From: Caprella mutica
Lineage: Eukaryota; Arthropoda; Malacostraca; Amphipoda; Caprellidae
Length of the DNA stretch: 64,000 nucleotides
Direction: 5' to 3'
Assembly (NCBI GenBank): GCA_947561585.1
Contig: CANNZV010002510.1
Coordinates: forward strand, 31,478-95,477
Shown: one piece after another, positions 13,778-25,480 of the stretch
How the letters are laid out: each line of letters starts with the position of its first letter
How positions within the stretch are numbered: the first letter of the stretch is position 1
Notes under the pieces: generated by a model
The model's database searches: none
Seen by the model: the letters and a program-made list of their open reading frames with translations, nothing else
What the model was told of the DNA's origin: nothing
Translations under genes and position numbers: made by a program

Positions 13778-14499
13778 AGTGATTTATATATTTTCCTTTA
13801 CAATTTTTTATTTATCGTGTATGTAAAATATAAATTATGTACTGCAAATTTTGAATATTTAACTGTATACTGAAAATGTTTATATATATACATATATTTT
13901 ATACACTAATTTTAGTTGACGTACGACATACTATACCAAAAAAAAAAACATTAACAAATATAAAGAATTCAATTTTATTCGCACTATCCTATATTCTTCT
14001 CATACTATCTATAATTAAATTTCACTTCCTGTTTATTTTCTTTAATATCTCTAAATCTTATTCAACGTTCTCCAGAAGAACAGTGCTGCCAATATCCGAC
14101 TTGAAATGCCAATCAAAAGATAATAGCGAGAGGTTGGTACGCCTCATTTTCTGTGGCACAAAAAGATAGGCAGTTTGATGCCGTATGGCGGATCCACTCC
14201 AGGGAAATTAAAAATGTCGGCCGTGTGGCGATACTCTCGGTATCTTTTCTTGGTTTGATGGTCAGTTCTAATGGGACACTTTAGGGTATTTTATTGAGTA
14301 TCTTAACGCCTTGTTATCGTGTAATTGATGGCACTAATTGATAAGTCTTGAAAGGAAATTGCTAAGTTAAACATTTTAATGTATAATTCAATTAACTTTA
14401 GGAAGTTATACTTATTGATGAATTTTACAATTATTTAATTTTATTTTAAAATCAATTGATTAAAATTATTTTACGACCTGTTTATTATGATTATTTCAA

Positions 14500-14910
14500 A
14501 TGTATATATAAAAGTATTTTAAAATCGATATATTAAAAGTATTTTAAAATCGATATATTGAAATTATTTTAAAATCTGTTTTAAATTATTTTAAATTATT
14601 TTAAAATCTGTTTTAAATTATTTTAAAATCTATTTTAAAATCTGTTTTAAATTATTTTAAAATCTGTTTTAAATTATTTTAAAATCTGTTTAAATTATTT
14701 TAAAATCTGTTTTAAATTATTTTAAAATCTGTTTTAAATTATTTTAAAATCTATTTTAAAATCTGTTTTAAATTATTTTAAAATCTGTTTTAAATTATTT
14801 TAAAATCTGTTTTAAATTATTTTAAAATCTGTTTTAAATTATTTTAAAATCTATTTTAAAATCTGTTTTAAATTATTTTAAAACCTGTTTTAAATTATTT
14901 TAAAATCTAT
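14500..14910. repeat. AT-only 22-bp repeat with higher-order structure
   Basis: Units of TTTTAAATTATTTTAAAATC with a recurrent CTATTTTAAAATCTG insert that punctuates groups of three to five units. Near-palindromic TTTTAAAA steps allow local hairpins. Confidence 0.9.
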
Positions 14911-15088
14911 CTCAACTAATTTCCTAAATTATATAGGATATTATTATCATTTCCTTACCATTTTCACTGCATTTTTCAAGCCACATCACCTACTAAGGGC
15001 CAATATTCTCCTCTGAGCCACTCTTCACTCTGACAAATGATGGAAACCTCATCTCCTAGCAACGTCACCCATCATATCCCTTATTTTA

Positions 15089-15352
15089 GGGCCGTACACA
15101 CGTTGGGTTTTTTAAGTCTTTCCACCAGACTTTTTGCTAAGCTCCTCCTACTTTTCCCGCGAGAATATAAGAAAAACGATATAATAACTATTTATTTCAG
15201 TTTGTATCCATGATACCTGCAGGTATCATGGATACAAACTGAAATAAATATCAATTATATCGTTTTTTTCTTATATTCTCGCGGGAAAAGTAGGAGGAGC
15301 TTAGCAAAAGTCTGGTGGAAAGACTTAAAAAACTTTGCATGTATACTGGCCC
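15089..15352. mobile_element. MITE family A, copy A1 (PIF/Harbinger-like)
   Basis: Terminal inverted repeats start GGGCCGTACACACG and are flanked by TTA on both sides (15086-15088 and 15353-15355), the TWA target duplication typical of PIF/Harbinger elements. The TIRs are long (about 100 bp) and include CTTTCCACCAGACTTTTTGC and CTCCTCCTACTTTT. The centre is a palindrome around CCTGCAGG. No coding capacity. Family assignment is an inference from the duplication and terminal sequence. Confidence 0.85.
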
Positions 15353-15355
15353 TTA

Positions 15356-15503
15356 TAGGGTAAGTTCCGAGTTATCGAACCAGATACATATTTTCGATCA
15401 TATAAGAAAAAGTTTAATACTTCAAATAACGAGTTAAATAATAAGGATTTTCTTATACGATCGCAAACGTGTAACTGTCCTATAACTCGGAGTTTGTCCT
15501 ACT
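15356..15503 (+). mobile_element. MITE family B, copy B5
   Basis: Lies immediately beside MITE A1. Left TAGGGTAAGTTCCGAGTTAT; right ATAACTCGGAGTTTGTCCTA; inner TIRs ATTTTCGATCATATAAG and CTTATACGATCGCAAAC. Confidence 0.8.
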
Positions 15504-15841
15504 TTACATTGGAAAAGCTAAGCCTCAATTTGTCACACGAAAGATAAATTCAATATTTTGTGTCTCACAAATTGTTCGTAAGGTAACAATTTATTGTTAG
15601 AAATATACAGCAGAAAATGTTTAGAGTTTTTATATATCTATATATTTATTTGAGAAATATTTAACTGATTGTATATAAATGTTTGTGTATGTGTATCCTT
15701 TTATTTTTTCCATAAATGATAATGCTTTTTTGTAAGATTTTATTTTAGGAAATTCAACATTTTTTCTTTTTTTTTCAATTGAAAAATTTATGTCTAAACC
15801 CAAAAAGAAATGTTGATGGGTTATCTAAATAATAAAATGGT

Positions 15842-16075
15842 TTCCCCTCTCAATCTTCTATGGCCCCACCATAACTTCCCCTCTCAATCTTCCACGGCCC
15901 ACCATAACTTCCCCTCTCAATCTTCCACGGCCCCACCATAACCTTACCCTCTCAATCTTCCCCGGCCCCACCATAATTTCCCCTCTAAATCTTTTATGGC
16001 CCTACCATAATTTACCCTCATAATCTTCCACGGCCCCACCATAACTTAATGTCAATCTTCTATGGCCCACCATAA
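15842..16075. repeat. 34-bp C-rich tandem repeat, about 7 copies
   Basis: Units contain TAACTTCCCCTCTCAATC then TTCCACGGCCCCACCA, with point changes and small deletions in most copies. Confidence 0.9.
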
Positions 16076-16484
16076 CTTTCTCAGTGGGTTAAAAGTTGAG
16101 TAGCTGAAGAATTTAATGGATATAAAAATAAGAAGAAACGCCGTGAGTAGAACAGAGTCGCTGAGAAGTTGGTCAGTTCCGCCCCGAACTTCTGGCTTCT
16201 AAACAGCTTTTTCTCGTCTTACTCCAAGAAAAAGGCATAAAAAGATTTGAGTTTAGTGGGCAAAAAGCCAGACTTTGTGGGAGAATTTGAACGAATTGAG
16301 GAATATTCGTAGGAAGAATATGAGATACAGTCAGAAAATTTACTAATTCTAACATTATTATTAGTTATTAATTCAGTATGTGATTAAAATGTAATTTTAT
16401 TATTTATATATTTTCACCAATTTTTTACATTATTTTTATTTTCACAAAGAGCTAAATAACAAGAATAGACAGTATCTGCGTTTC

Positions 16485-16633
16485 TAGGGTAAGTTTCGAG
16501 TTATCGGACGGTTTCATATTCTCGATAATGTGAGATAAAAGTAATTAATAAGCATTATTTAACTTGTATTTAGTTATTTTTATCTTAAATGATCGAAAAT
16601 GTGGAACTGTTCGATAATTTGGAACTTACCATA
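16485..16633 (+). mobile_element. MITE family B, copy B6
   Basis: TAGGGTAAGTTTCGAGTTAT on the left pairs with GATAATTTGGAACTTACCATA on the right. It lies about 320 bp upstream of the gene 1 start codon, so it is in the promoter or 5' leader region. The open frame at 16589-16879 starts inside it and is not supported. Confidence 0.85.
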
Positions 16634-16952
16634 GAGCCTTATAGAAAATTTTGCTATGTTCTAAATTTTTGTGGATATAATCAAAAAGTTTTTACGTTTG
16701 AATTATTCACGAATAATCATCGACTTAGTTACTCTTTTGAAATAATTACGTACCTAACATTTATTTACTTTGATAGTTTAAATGGTCTTACAGTTTGGAC
16801 CGTGTTATTAATGTTAGTTAAAATGAAGAAAGAATGGCGGCTGTGCATCGGAATAATAGTCCTACTCTTCTACAATTAAAGCTTTATTTCTATTTGATCC
16901 TCAGAGAGAAATAATTGGTGGAAACTGTTACCCCCACTCCCTCTCCACCACC

Positions 16953-19900
16953 ATGACGTCACTGACTCTCCTTCTGGTGGTTAGTTTAAGCTTTCAGTTC
17001 TCCTATGCGTCGCCTAAGCCCCCGTCAGTACCGGACATAACGGCAGCAATACGCTTCAACATGGATGACAGCCTTTATTCTGATGAAGAGGATCTGCAGA
17101 CCGGGGTAGCGTCCCACATGGGGGAGGGAGGTGATATGAGAGGAGATTCTTTGAAGGAGAAGAGAGTACTGAGGACTAGGAGGAGCCCCGTGCTAGTGGA
17201 AGCGGCATCCATACCTTATTCCTCTGGAAGAATGAGGTCCTTTCCGTCTAGCAGGTGAATAGAAGTTAATATATCTCTTCAATTAGACAAATAATACTTA
17301 ATTCGTTTTCTTTAATAAATCTTTATTTGTATACTTTACAGGTACCGATATCCAATTAACCGAAAGCGTAGCTCAAGGATTCCAGCTTACAAGCAGTCCG
17401 ATGAACCAATGATTGGACTGTACCAGGATTATCCTGAAGAGCGTTTGGCTGCTGAGTCGTACGCAATGATGAGGCCATCTCTATTCAGGGAGAGAACTGT
17501 CCACAATGGCCCCGAGGAGAAGGAGAGCTTTTTCGATGAGCCATTCCCTTCAAAAGATCTCCATGCTGGTACTGTGGACAGTGAAGATTACCCTGAAGAG
17601 CCAACATACGGTTTCTTAAATGAGGATGAGTCAGAGCCGTTCTTTGATGATAGTGCAATGAAGCCGAAACTCATGAGTTACTACAGGAGCTTGTTACAAG
17701 GTTTGAGAGACGCCAGACAACGACAGATGATCAGAAATGAAAAATTGGAAGCTGAAGAAATGCAGTTGTTGAAGGAGTTGATGGAAAGAACGACAGCGAA
17801 GTTAGGAATTAACGATGGGGATGATAATGATGCTTACACAATCGTGGGAGCAAAGTTTGAAGGTATCAATCCACTGATTCGAAGCAAGAGAGAATCTAAT
17901 AATAATCAACATGAAGAACAATGGGTTAGAATGATGGGGAATTCAAGCGACCCCCGTTCTATGGCTATGAGGAATTCATTAGCCACATTATTGAAGAATC
18001 GCACGAAGAGAGCCAACAAATCGCCAGTGGAAAACCGAGTACAAGAATTGAAGAGACGCAAGAAGAGCTACCTACCTTACCAAAATGAGAAAGATGTGCT
18101 TGATGACCTCCTTGCAAGAGAGTATTTCAAAACTATCGCTCAGAATGTCGGGGATAAGAAGAAGCGTTCTAGGTATGCTGGAGAGCTGTCGAAACGAGCA
18201 CCCCTGGAAAACATATTGAATGATCCTAGGGTATTGGATATGATGGAGCAGAAACTGAAAGGTAAAACATGTGTAAAATGCTTTACTTAAAGGCCGTACA
18301 CACGTAGGGATTTTTAAGTCTTTCCACCAGACTTTTTGCTAAGCTCCTCCTACTTTTTCCACGAGAATATAAGAAAAAACGATATAAATGTTATTTATTT
18401 TATCATATCATTTTTTTATATTCTTGTGGAAAAAGTAGGAGGAGCTTAGCAAAAAGTCTGATGGAAAAACTTAAAAAAAAACCTACGTGTTTACGGCCCT
18501 TTAGCTATAAGATGCACCGTAAAATTTACATGTTGATTGAAAGAGAAATTAATCCAAATTTCTGTATTCTACTGAAAAATCTTTCTACATACACAATATT
18601 CAATTTGGTTAGTGAACCTATTATAGAAAAAAGTATTCGCAAAGGTAAGAAAGCGAATTATTTAATTCTAGAGAACATTATGAAAAAAGGTTTACAAATG
18701 AGATTAAATACATAATAATAAGGAAAACACTCAAATAGTATTGACAATATAAATAAATTCTATTTCCCCAGTGGCATTTGTCTCCAAGAAATAACAAACC
18801 ATTGAGAGACTTCTTGTTAATTTTAGAGAATTCATTTGTGTTTCAGAAGCAGAGAGGGACCTGATGGTGGAGACGGAGGAGACAATCTTCAAAGAGCATC
18901 CCAAGCACCTGAAGACAGACAAAGGGGAATTGGACCACTTCTTCCGAAACTCACTGACGAGACTTGAAGCCATTCATAGGATGTTGGGGGCTGTGGAGGA
19001 GTTGCGGATGTTGCAAGAAGCGGAGGTGAGGGGAGGGGGATGGTGAGGATGTATAGGAGGAGGGGAGAAGGAGAGAGAGGTGAGGATGTTATAGGAGGAG
19101 GGAAAAGGTGGGAGGAGGTGAAGATGTTACAGAGAGAGATGAGAAGGAGGAAGGAGGTGAGGATGTTACAGGTGGAGGTGAGAAGGAGGAAGGAGGTGAG
19201 GATGTTACAGGTGGAGGTGAGAGGGAGAGGAGAAGGTGTGAGTGTTATAGGCGGAGGTGAGAAGGAGAGGAGGAGGTGTGAATGTTATAGGAGGAGGTGA
19301 TGTAGTAGATTAGAGGTGAGAAAGTAATTCACAAATGAAGATGATGAATATAAATTTAAAATTTATAATTTCCAACCGAATGACCTTAATAAAACTGCAC
19401 ATTATTTTTGGTAAAGTAAGAGCTTTGTTTGTTTGAGAAATATGAACTCTAAGTTTTATAAGAGTTTTCTTAAGCAGGCAACAAAATTTTATTATTTATT
19501 ATAAGCACTATATTTTTTAGCCCTTCTTACAACACATTATTTTCCCTTAGAAACTCCATTACAGCTGAAGTGTTTTGTTTTCAGGCGAAGGAAAATAGCG
19601 ACAAGAATACCCATCCTCGCAGCATGCATCTTCACTCAAATGAGGAGCGAAAGAAGAAAGACTTTCGAGGCAATCCTCTCTATCCTCTTCTGGAGAAAAT
19701 AAGTCAGGCTTCCTATGCGGGTGAGGACCCCCTTCCCCCCACCCCACCCCTATTTTCAAGGGGAGGGGGGCTGAGGAGGGCAGAGGGGGGTATAAGGTGC
19801 TTGTAGCTCTGATGGGGTTATACATAAATTATAAAGTATATAGAGTAGTAAGTTACAAATTATCAGTCATTTCTACATCTTCGGCTAATTAAGAAAAGAC

Positions 19901-22389
19901 GATATAATAATATATTTTAATTGGTATTATGTGGATCTAATCGATAATTCGTAACTTACCCTATGTATAATGGTGACAAAAAAAACTCCCAGTGAGAATA
20001 TTAACGTTTTTTTTAATTAATTATTAATGGCAGCTCAAACTCATTGTAGAAGTGACATAAAAAAACAATTTGATTGACATCAATATTTAATTGCTCAAAC
20101 ACAATTTGAAATGCTATTCTAGAAAAAGAAAACTGTTATAAGTAAGACTTTCTCTCTGTTTTAATTGGTGTACGTATAATTAATTACCTTGTTGTTAAAA
20201 AAAATCGATGTTCCGCATATTAGTTTTTTATCCCGCGTGTTGCACCCAGAATGTCCAGCACTGGAACAAATGACTCTGAACTGCGAGGAACTTTCCGAAA
20301 TTGTTGGCGATTCCGGCAACCTTTTCGTGCCTGCTTGCCTCACGCACGAAGTCTGCTATATGTGTGTAAGTAGTAATGGTAAATTTGTGCTATAGGTCCG
20401 CCTTCGATTTTCAATATTTCGACACTTCAATCATGAAGTGTGTAGTACGAGAAACTACCGGATACAACGAACTTCATTAACTGTTTCATATCAAAAAACG
20501 ATTTCTACAAAAAAATCTAAATGGCGGAAAACTCCAGATAAAGAGCACTTGAGTTACCTGTCTAATGTTATTCCTACCGCCGGAAACTTAATTGCGCTAT
20601 ATCTCGAAAACGATGCGTTTCCACAAAAAAAGGTATAAATGAAAAACGTCTTAAAATGGCTCATTTTGCCTATATAGAGTGTCCAAATTACGAAAATAGG
20701 AGGCGGAACAAAAACTCAAAAACACCGTAATTATTTTTAACGAAACTAATGAAGTTTTAAACGTAATGCATGTACAGTACTAAACAATTAGGTATAGTTT
20801 TAAGTAATCTAACGGCTTCACATTTTCGATCTTTACAGAAAAAAATTGAGGTTTATCTATATGATCGAATTTTGAAACCGTTCGAACTTATCCTACAATG
20901 TAATATTTAAAAAAATATCGTGAAAAGAGAACGATAACAACAATCAAGTGGGTGCTACATCATTCACAGATTAGGTGTTAAAACAGTACCAATCTTCCAC
21001 AGGGTTCCGAGGTTGGTGCTGACGCTTCTAACTGCGACACCATGTTGGTTGCGTCCCTCATGGGGGCCTGCGATGACACCTCGGCTTGCATATCCAGCGC
21101 CACGGAGATGAAGAGCGTCTTGGTGTCCAATAACAGGTCAGCCAAAAAAATTGACAATATATATAAAAAAATGAAATAAAATAAAATGATATAAAATTAA
21201 ATAAAATGAAAAAAATAAATAAATAAAATGATATAAAATAAAATAAAATAAAATAAAATGATATAAAATAAAATAAAATAAAATGATATAAAAGGAAATA
21301 GATTGAAAAAAATGAAATAAAATTTAATAAAATGAAAAAAAATAAATGAAAGAAATATATAAACAACAGAAATTGAAAAAAAAATTATTAAAATAAATGA
21401 ATAAATGAAAAATAAATGGAAAAAATAAAAATATATCATTTAGAACAAAATTCTGATCCTCATAATTTGTAATAAATCGCTCCTCATAATTTGTAATGAA
21501 TCGCTCCTCATAATTTGTAATGAATCGCTCCTCATAATTTGTAATGAATCGCTTCTCATAATTTGTAATGAATCGCTCCTCATAATTTGTAATAAATCGC
21601 TCCTCATAATTTGTAATGAATCGCTCCTCATAATTTGTAATGAATCGCTCCTCATAATTTGTAATGAATCGCTCCTCATAATTTGTAATGAATCGCTCCT
21701 CATAATTTGTAATGAATCGCTCCTCATAATTTGTAATGAATCGCTCCTCATAATTTGTAATGAATCGCTCCTCATAATTTGTAATAAATCGCTCCTCATA
21801 ATTTGTAATGAATCGCTCCCTTCATTTGTTTTTCGTTAATCTTTAACGTGAATTCTTTCGTGACTATCTTTTTTATTTGAAACTCATTCTAAGAAGTTAA
21901 AGTATAAAGAATATCAATATTTTGTAGTTCGTCAACTTTTCTGAAAATGTAACAAATTTTCATGTTCAGGATTAATATTTTAGAAGTAGGAAAATTTGAT
22001 ATAAAAAATAACGTAATAAATTCGTCAAAGTTCGCTGCTACCGATGTTGAAGTTCAATGACTTTAGAGCATAATAATAATAAAAACACACTATTATTGTT
22101 AAGGAAATATAGAAGATTATTCCAGTACTCTTACAATTAGTTAGACAGACAGTATTCGGGAAGTGGGTGTTAATATAAATCATGTCAGAACAAGGAGAAA
22201 TTTTTGTAGATTAGATTTGTTCATGACTTATGTTAACGCCCATTTACCGAATACTTTGAGTGTCTCTATGTTAACCCTAGATAATTCTTATCGTTTTACG
22301 GTGTTTGTCCCATCAGGTTCGATCCAAATGGAACGTGTGCCCACGTGCCATGCATAAGGTCTATAATGGAGAGCAGGAAAAAACGGTAA
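16953..22389 (+). CDS. secreted prohormone-like precursor with C-terminal cysteine module (gene 1)
   Basis: Seven coding exons with GT-AG borders and consistent phase: 16953-17254, 17342-18261, 18847-19025, 19585-19720, 20250-20365, 21003-21136, 22317-22389 (TAA). This gives 619 residues. The start has a strong context (CCACCATGA) and opens a hydrophobic signal peptide (MTSLTLLLVVSLSF..., about residues 1-19). A CAG at 16902-16904 may end a 5' leader intron. The middle is acidic and broken by dibasic sites: KEKR 68-71, RTRR 74-77, RKR near 108, SKR near 283, RTKR near 321, KRRKK near 340, KKKR near 373, SKR near 385. These would suit furin/prohormone convertase processing; the KRRKK-KKKR pair would free a peptide of about 30 residues starting SYLPYQNEKD. 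Residues from about 513 form a 10-cysteine module. Intron 2 holds MITE A2 and intron 3 a purine-rich minisatellite. I do not recognise a named orthologue; the neuropeptide role is inferred from architecture. Confidence 0.8.
17255..17341 (+). other. gene 1 intron 1 (87 bp)
   Basis: Short phase-2 intron, GTGAAT donor and TTTACAG acceptor. It joins AG to GTAC so that an arginine codon spans the junction, just before the RKR cleavage site. Confidence 0.8.
18290..18500. mobile_element. MITE family A, copy A2, in gene 1 intron 2
   Basis: GGCCGTACACACGTAGGG on the left is mirrored by CCTACGTGTTTACGGCCC on the right; the internal TIR blocks match copies A1 and A3. Right flank is TTA, left flank TTAA. 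It lies about 30 bp downstream of the intron donor at 18262. The unspliced frame stops at the element's left border. Confidence 0.88.
19026..19300. repeat. purine-rich minisatellite in gene 1 intron 3
   Basis: Irregular units of GGTGAGGATGTTACAGGTGG type, about 27-36 bp, almost pure G/A with a strand asymmetry typical of triplex-prone DNA. It starts at the GTGAGG donor itself, so the repeat seems to have grown from the exon edge, and each unit repeats a GGTGAG donor-like motif. Confidence 0.85.
19841..19964 (+). mobile_element. MITE family B, copy B7, in gene 1 intron 4
   Basis: AGTAAGTTACAAATTATCAG on the left pairs with GATAATTCGTAACTTACCCTA on the right. It belongs to the TACAAATTATCGGTCA subtype also seen in NUP188 introns. 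Confidence 0.75.
20250..22389 (+). CDS. gene 1 C-terminal cysteine-module exons
   Basis: The last three exons (20250-20365, 21003-21136, 22317-22389) carry all ten cysteines of the module: ECPALEQ, LNCEEL, PACLTHEVCYMC, SNCDTML, GACDDTSACISSA, GTCAHVPC. The order C-xxx-H-x-x-CYxC, then CD, then C...C...A, resembles the core of secreted phospholipase A2 folds (CxxHDxCY, CDxxF, C...C...A). The catalytic His-Asp pair reads His-Glu here. If the similarity is real, the domain is probably structural or binding rather than an active enzyme. The protein ends ESRKKR-stop, a basic C-terminal tail. A possible poly(A) signal AATAAA lies at 22500-22505. Confidence 0.65.
20789..20895 (+). mobile_element. 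MITE family B, short copy B8, in gene 1 intron 5
   Basis: TAGGTATAGTTTTAAGTAAT on the left, AACTTATCCTA on the right, inner TIRs CACATTTTCGATC and GATCGAATTTTG. Strongly decayed. Confidence 0.65.
21137..21440. repeat. AAATAAAATGATAT low-complexity tract in gene 1 intron 6
   Basis: A and AT-rich simple sequence (AAATAAAATGATATAAAATA type) directly after the donor at 21137. The minus-strand open frames full of Phe/Ile/Tyr over it are artefacts. Confidence 0.85.
21441..21820. repeat. 24-bp minisatellite, about 16 copies, in gene 1 intron 6
   Basis: Near-perfect units of CATAATTTGTAATGAATCGC plus TCCT, with occasional TAATAAATCGC variants. The minus-strand frame reads an 8-residue repeat because 24 is divisible by three. 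Confidence 0.97.
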
Positions 22390-22499
22390 ATGACCCGCAG
22401 AAGGCGTTCAGGTGTACACAGTGGGAAAACTCGCTGCCTACCTTCCTATCAATTGGTTTAGCTGTCCAAAATTAAATAGTTGTTGATTATTGGTACTTT

Positions 22500-22505
22500 A
22501 ATAAA
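22500..22505 (+). terminator. putative poly(A) signal of gene 1
   Basis: AATAAA 111 bp after the stop codon, followed by a TTGTTGTTGTAAAG GT-rich stretch. Supported by position only. Confidence 0.45.
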
Positions 22506-22609
22506 TATATTGTTGTTGTAAAGCGTCAGTAGTTTGTGACTAATCACAGTTCATTGAATGGGTGGAGAGATTAAAAGATAAGATATTGATGAGTGTATTG
22601 GGGCTGCCA

Positions 22610-22905
22610 TCTTGACGAAGCTATTATGATGTCATCACTGCTGAGCCAATGGGGGGCGATAGCTGCATGGAGAATGGGGGTGGAAGGAGGGTTTATATAT
22701 GACGTCATCACTGCTGAACCAATGGGGGGCGATAGCTGCATGGAGAATGGGGGTGGAAGGAGGGTATATATTATGACGTCATAATTGGGAGGCAATAGCT
22801 GCATGGAGAATGGGGGTGGAAGGAGGGTATATATTATGACGTCATAATAGGGAGGCGATAGCTGCTTGGAGAATGGGGGTGGAAGGAGGGTATATAATTA
22901 TTCGG
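22610..22905. repeat. four-copy tandem repeat with TGACGTCA
   Basis: Four units containing GGCGATAGCTGCATGGAGAA then TGGGGGTGGAAGGAGGG. TATGACGTCAT palindromes sit between them. The first two units are longer because they keep a CACTGCTGA(A/G)CCAATG block; the later two have lost it. The short open frames over it are artefacts. Confidence 0.9.
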
Positions 22906-23560
22906 AGGCAATGGACTACATTCTCTCACTTCACAATTAGAATTCAAGATGACGACAGTATTTGGTTTGAAGCCATGGATTGTACGTTACCGTCGTATAT
23001 CAAAAGGTTGTTTGGCATATTTGTAATTGGCTTAGATTGTTTTAGAAATACGCCAATTATTGGATTTTCAGTTTTGGAGATGAAATTGGTAGTAATAGAG
23101 TGTTCAAAATTAACCAACAATATTTTGGTAGGTGTTATGATATTGTTCTATTTTATAATGGTTCTTGCATTAAATGGCATAGTAAGATGGGGTTACTTAG
23201 AGGTTTAAATCTTAAATTATTTAAGTAAGATTAAAAAAACTTAATGATAGATAATTAATGAATTCACATTTGCACAGTGCACTAGATACCATTAAATTAA
23301 GTCTTAATTAAATAAAATAAATCTTTCTAAAGATTCTACAATAGAAAATGTTCTATAATTTACAGGTTTTTGCTTATTTAATTGTCTTTATAATCATTAT
23401 TATTAATGTATTAGAGAACCTATGGAATAAACTCGTCTACTTTGAAAATAATTTATATTATAAATTTAAAATTTCCTATGAACTTACTTAATGTTTAGAA
23501 ACTAAAAATAATCAAAATTTATTCTGTTAAACTATACTGCTAAATTTTGAGAAGCATACA
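22906..23560. other. AT-rich DNA, one unsupported open frame
   Basis: A 111-codon open frame at 22873-23208 starts inside the preceding repeat and has a hydrophobic, AT-driven composition. I see no homology or splice support, so it is not called as a gene. Confidence 0.4.
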
Positions 23561-23758
23561 TAGGGTAACTTCCAAGTTATTGGACGATTCCACATTTCCG
23601 ATCATATAAGAAAAAATAATTACTAAAAACTCCTATTGTATACCCCAGCAGGTATCACGGAAACAATTGAAATAATACGTTAAATAGAAATTATTTTATA
23701 CTCTTTTCTTATGTGATCGAAAATGTGAAACTGTTCGATAACTCAGAACTTACCCTAT
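23561..23758 (+). mobile_element. MITE family B, copy B9
   Basis: TAGGGTAACTTCCAAGTTAT on the left, GATAACTCAGAACTTACCCTA on the right; inner TIRs CCGATCATATAAGAAAAA and TTTTCTTATGTGATCG. The centre keeps a half of the CAGGTATCACGG palindrome module. Confidence 0.9.
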
Positions 23759-23984
23759 ATCCCAATTGATAATTATAATCGGTCATATCGTCTTCAGGTT
23801 GATGAACACAATCAGTGATTTATCGTTAAATGCATACATGCTATCGTCTTTCGTCGGACATTTCCGATATCAATTCCAATGAACAATCCACAACACTCTA
23901 CGATCAAATACATACGATGATCTTTTACTGCAATAGATCTGATCTGTCGATTATATATCTTGGAATATGTACCTACAACTATTA

Positions 23985-24210
23985 AGGGCCGTACACACGT
24001 AGGGTTTTTTAAGTCTTTCCACCAGACTTTTTGCTAAGCTCCTCCTACTTTTTCCACGAGAATATAAGAAAAAATTATGAAATTATTGTTTATTTTAGTT
24101 GATATATAACAATTATATCGTTTTTTCTTATATTCTCATGGAAAAAGTAGGAGGAGCTTAGCAAAAAGTCTGGTGGAAAGACTTAAAAAACCCTACGTGT
24201 GTACGGCCCT
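23985..24210. mobile_element. MITE family A, copy A3 (PIF/Harbinger-like)
   Basis: The best preserved copy: AGGGCCGTACACACGTAGGG on the left is the exact inverse of CCCTACGTGTGTACGGCCCT on the right, flanked by TTA on both sides (23982-23984 and 24211-24213). TIRs extend about 95 bp; the loop is AT-rich and non-coding. Confidence 0.92.
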
Positions 24211-24213
24211 TTA

Positions 24214-25285
24214 GTTACAGCAAATTAATACAGAAATATTAGTCCATTATAATATAGTCTTCCAAACTAGAAAACTTATAACAATTATACAATGGGTATT
24301 AAATATCAAAATAGAATATTTATTACATTTTAAAAAGTTGTGAGGTTGAAGATTTACTTAATTCAACATAGTCTATTTATAGAGAAAGTTTAGTAGATTA
24401 TCAATAAGTATCAAAATTATATCTACCATTAATAAAGAGTTATCGGTATCATGTCTAGATGATCATGTAATAATTAATAATATATCTAGTTCATGTGTCA
24501 AGAGTTTTATATTTTTTTAATTTAAAATTTTAATAAATCCTTTTTTTTATTTGATATTGGGTGTTTTAAAAATGATAACCATTGTTACCTGGGTATGATT
24601 GACAATTAAAAAAATATTGATTAAGTATTGATTGTATTGATTAAATGTATTGATTAAACTATAAATTTAATTATAAAAATGATAAACCTATAAAGCATAT
24701 CTTTTTATTTTCTATATTTTTTTATTATTACATACATATCAAGCAGTGAGTATCAATTAATATTAATTGCACCTTTCAAAAAATCATTTTTTCAAAATAA
24801 ATAAATAATTTGAAACTTATTTTTCTGTGTCTAAATTGTTTTTGTATTTCTCATTAAATATACAATATTTTCTTCATGGTTTTATAAAGTAAGATATATG
24901 TTACATTATGTGTAGAAATAATTTCATATTCAACACTTTTCAGTGACTGCGAAGAAATGACGAAGTATATAAATTAAAACTATGATAATGATTCCTAACT
25001 TCATTTGAAAGTATGATAAAAAATATATATCATGAATGTGCTAATTAATGATTAAGTAAATTTATTGTGAAGAAAAATTGACAGTAAATCTATTAATATA
25101 TGGCTTGAATTAATACAATGTACCATCTTTCATTATCCTTATATGTTATTTTAGTGTTTTTGTTTAGATTGATGTAATTTATTTTTAGCTCATAGAGAAA
25201 GAATGTACCTACGCCGTTTGTTTTGATTGGAGAAACTTATTATAGAAACTCTTATTTAAAGAAATATATCTTGTTACAAATATAG
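24214..25285. other. AT-rich intergenic DNA, nothing recognised
   Basis: No gene, RNA or array found. Composition is strongly A/T with several poly-T tracts. Confidence 0.5.
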
Positions 25286-25480
25286 AAACTCTTAAAGGTC
25301 CTCTCCAGGCTCCGGGAAAAAAATGAGTTTATAACATAATATTATAGAACTAAAGTCTACGATCATTATTCTGCAAACTGCATACAATTCGGTTCAGTAT
25401 ATATTTTATAATTAGTTTTTTAATACTCTGTGAGCAACAATTGAGCAAGTAACTCAAAAAGTCCCAATGAAATTTCTCTT
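25286..25480 (-). mobile_element. family C element end (AAAGGTCC...)
   Basis: CTTAAAGGTCCTCTCCAGGC with GCAAACTGCATACAATTCGG downstream is the inverse of the right end of the element at 27579-28167 (CCTGGAGAGGACCTTTAAGG and CCGAATTGTATGCGGTTTGC). Only one terminus is clear here. Confidence 0.7.

Noticed and set aside
16589..16879. 96-codon frame just upstream of gene 1
   Set aside because: Begins inside MITE B6 and ends before the likely leader exon; no signal or domain.
22873..23208. Possible small membrane protein of 111 residues
   Set aside because: Starts inside a tandem repeat, is AT-driven in composition and has no homology I can see.
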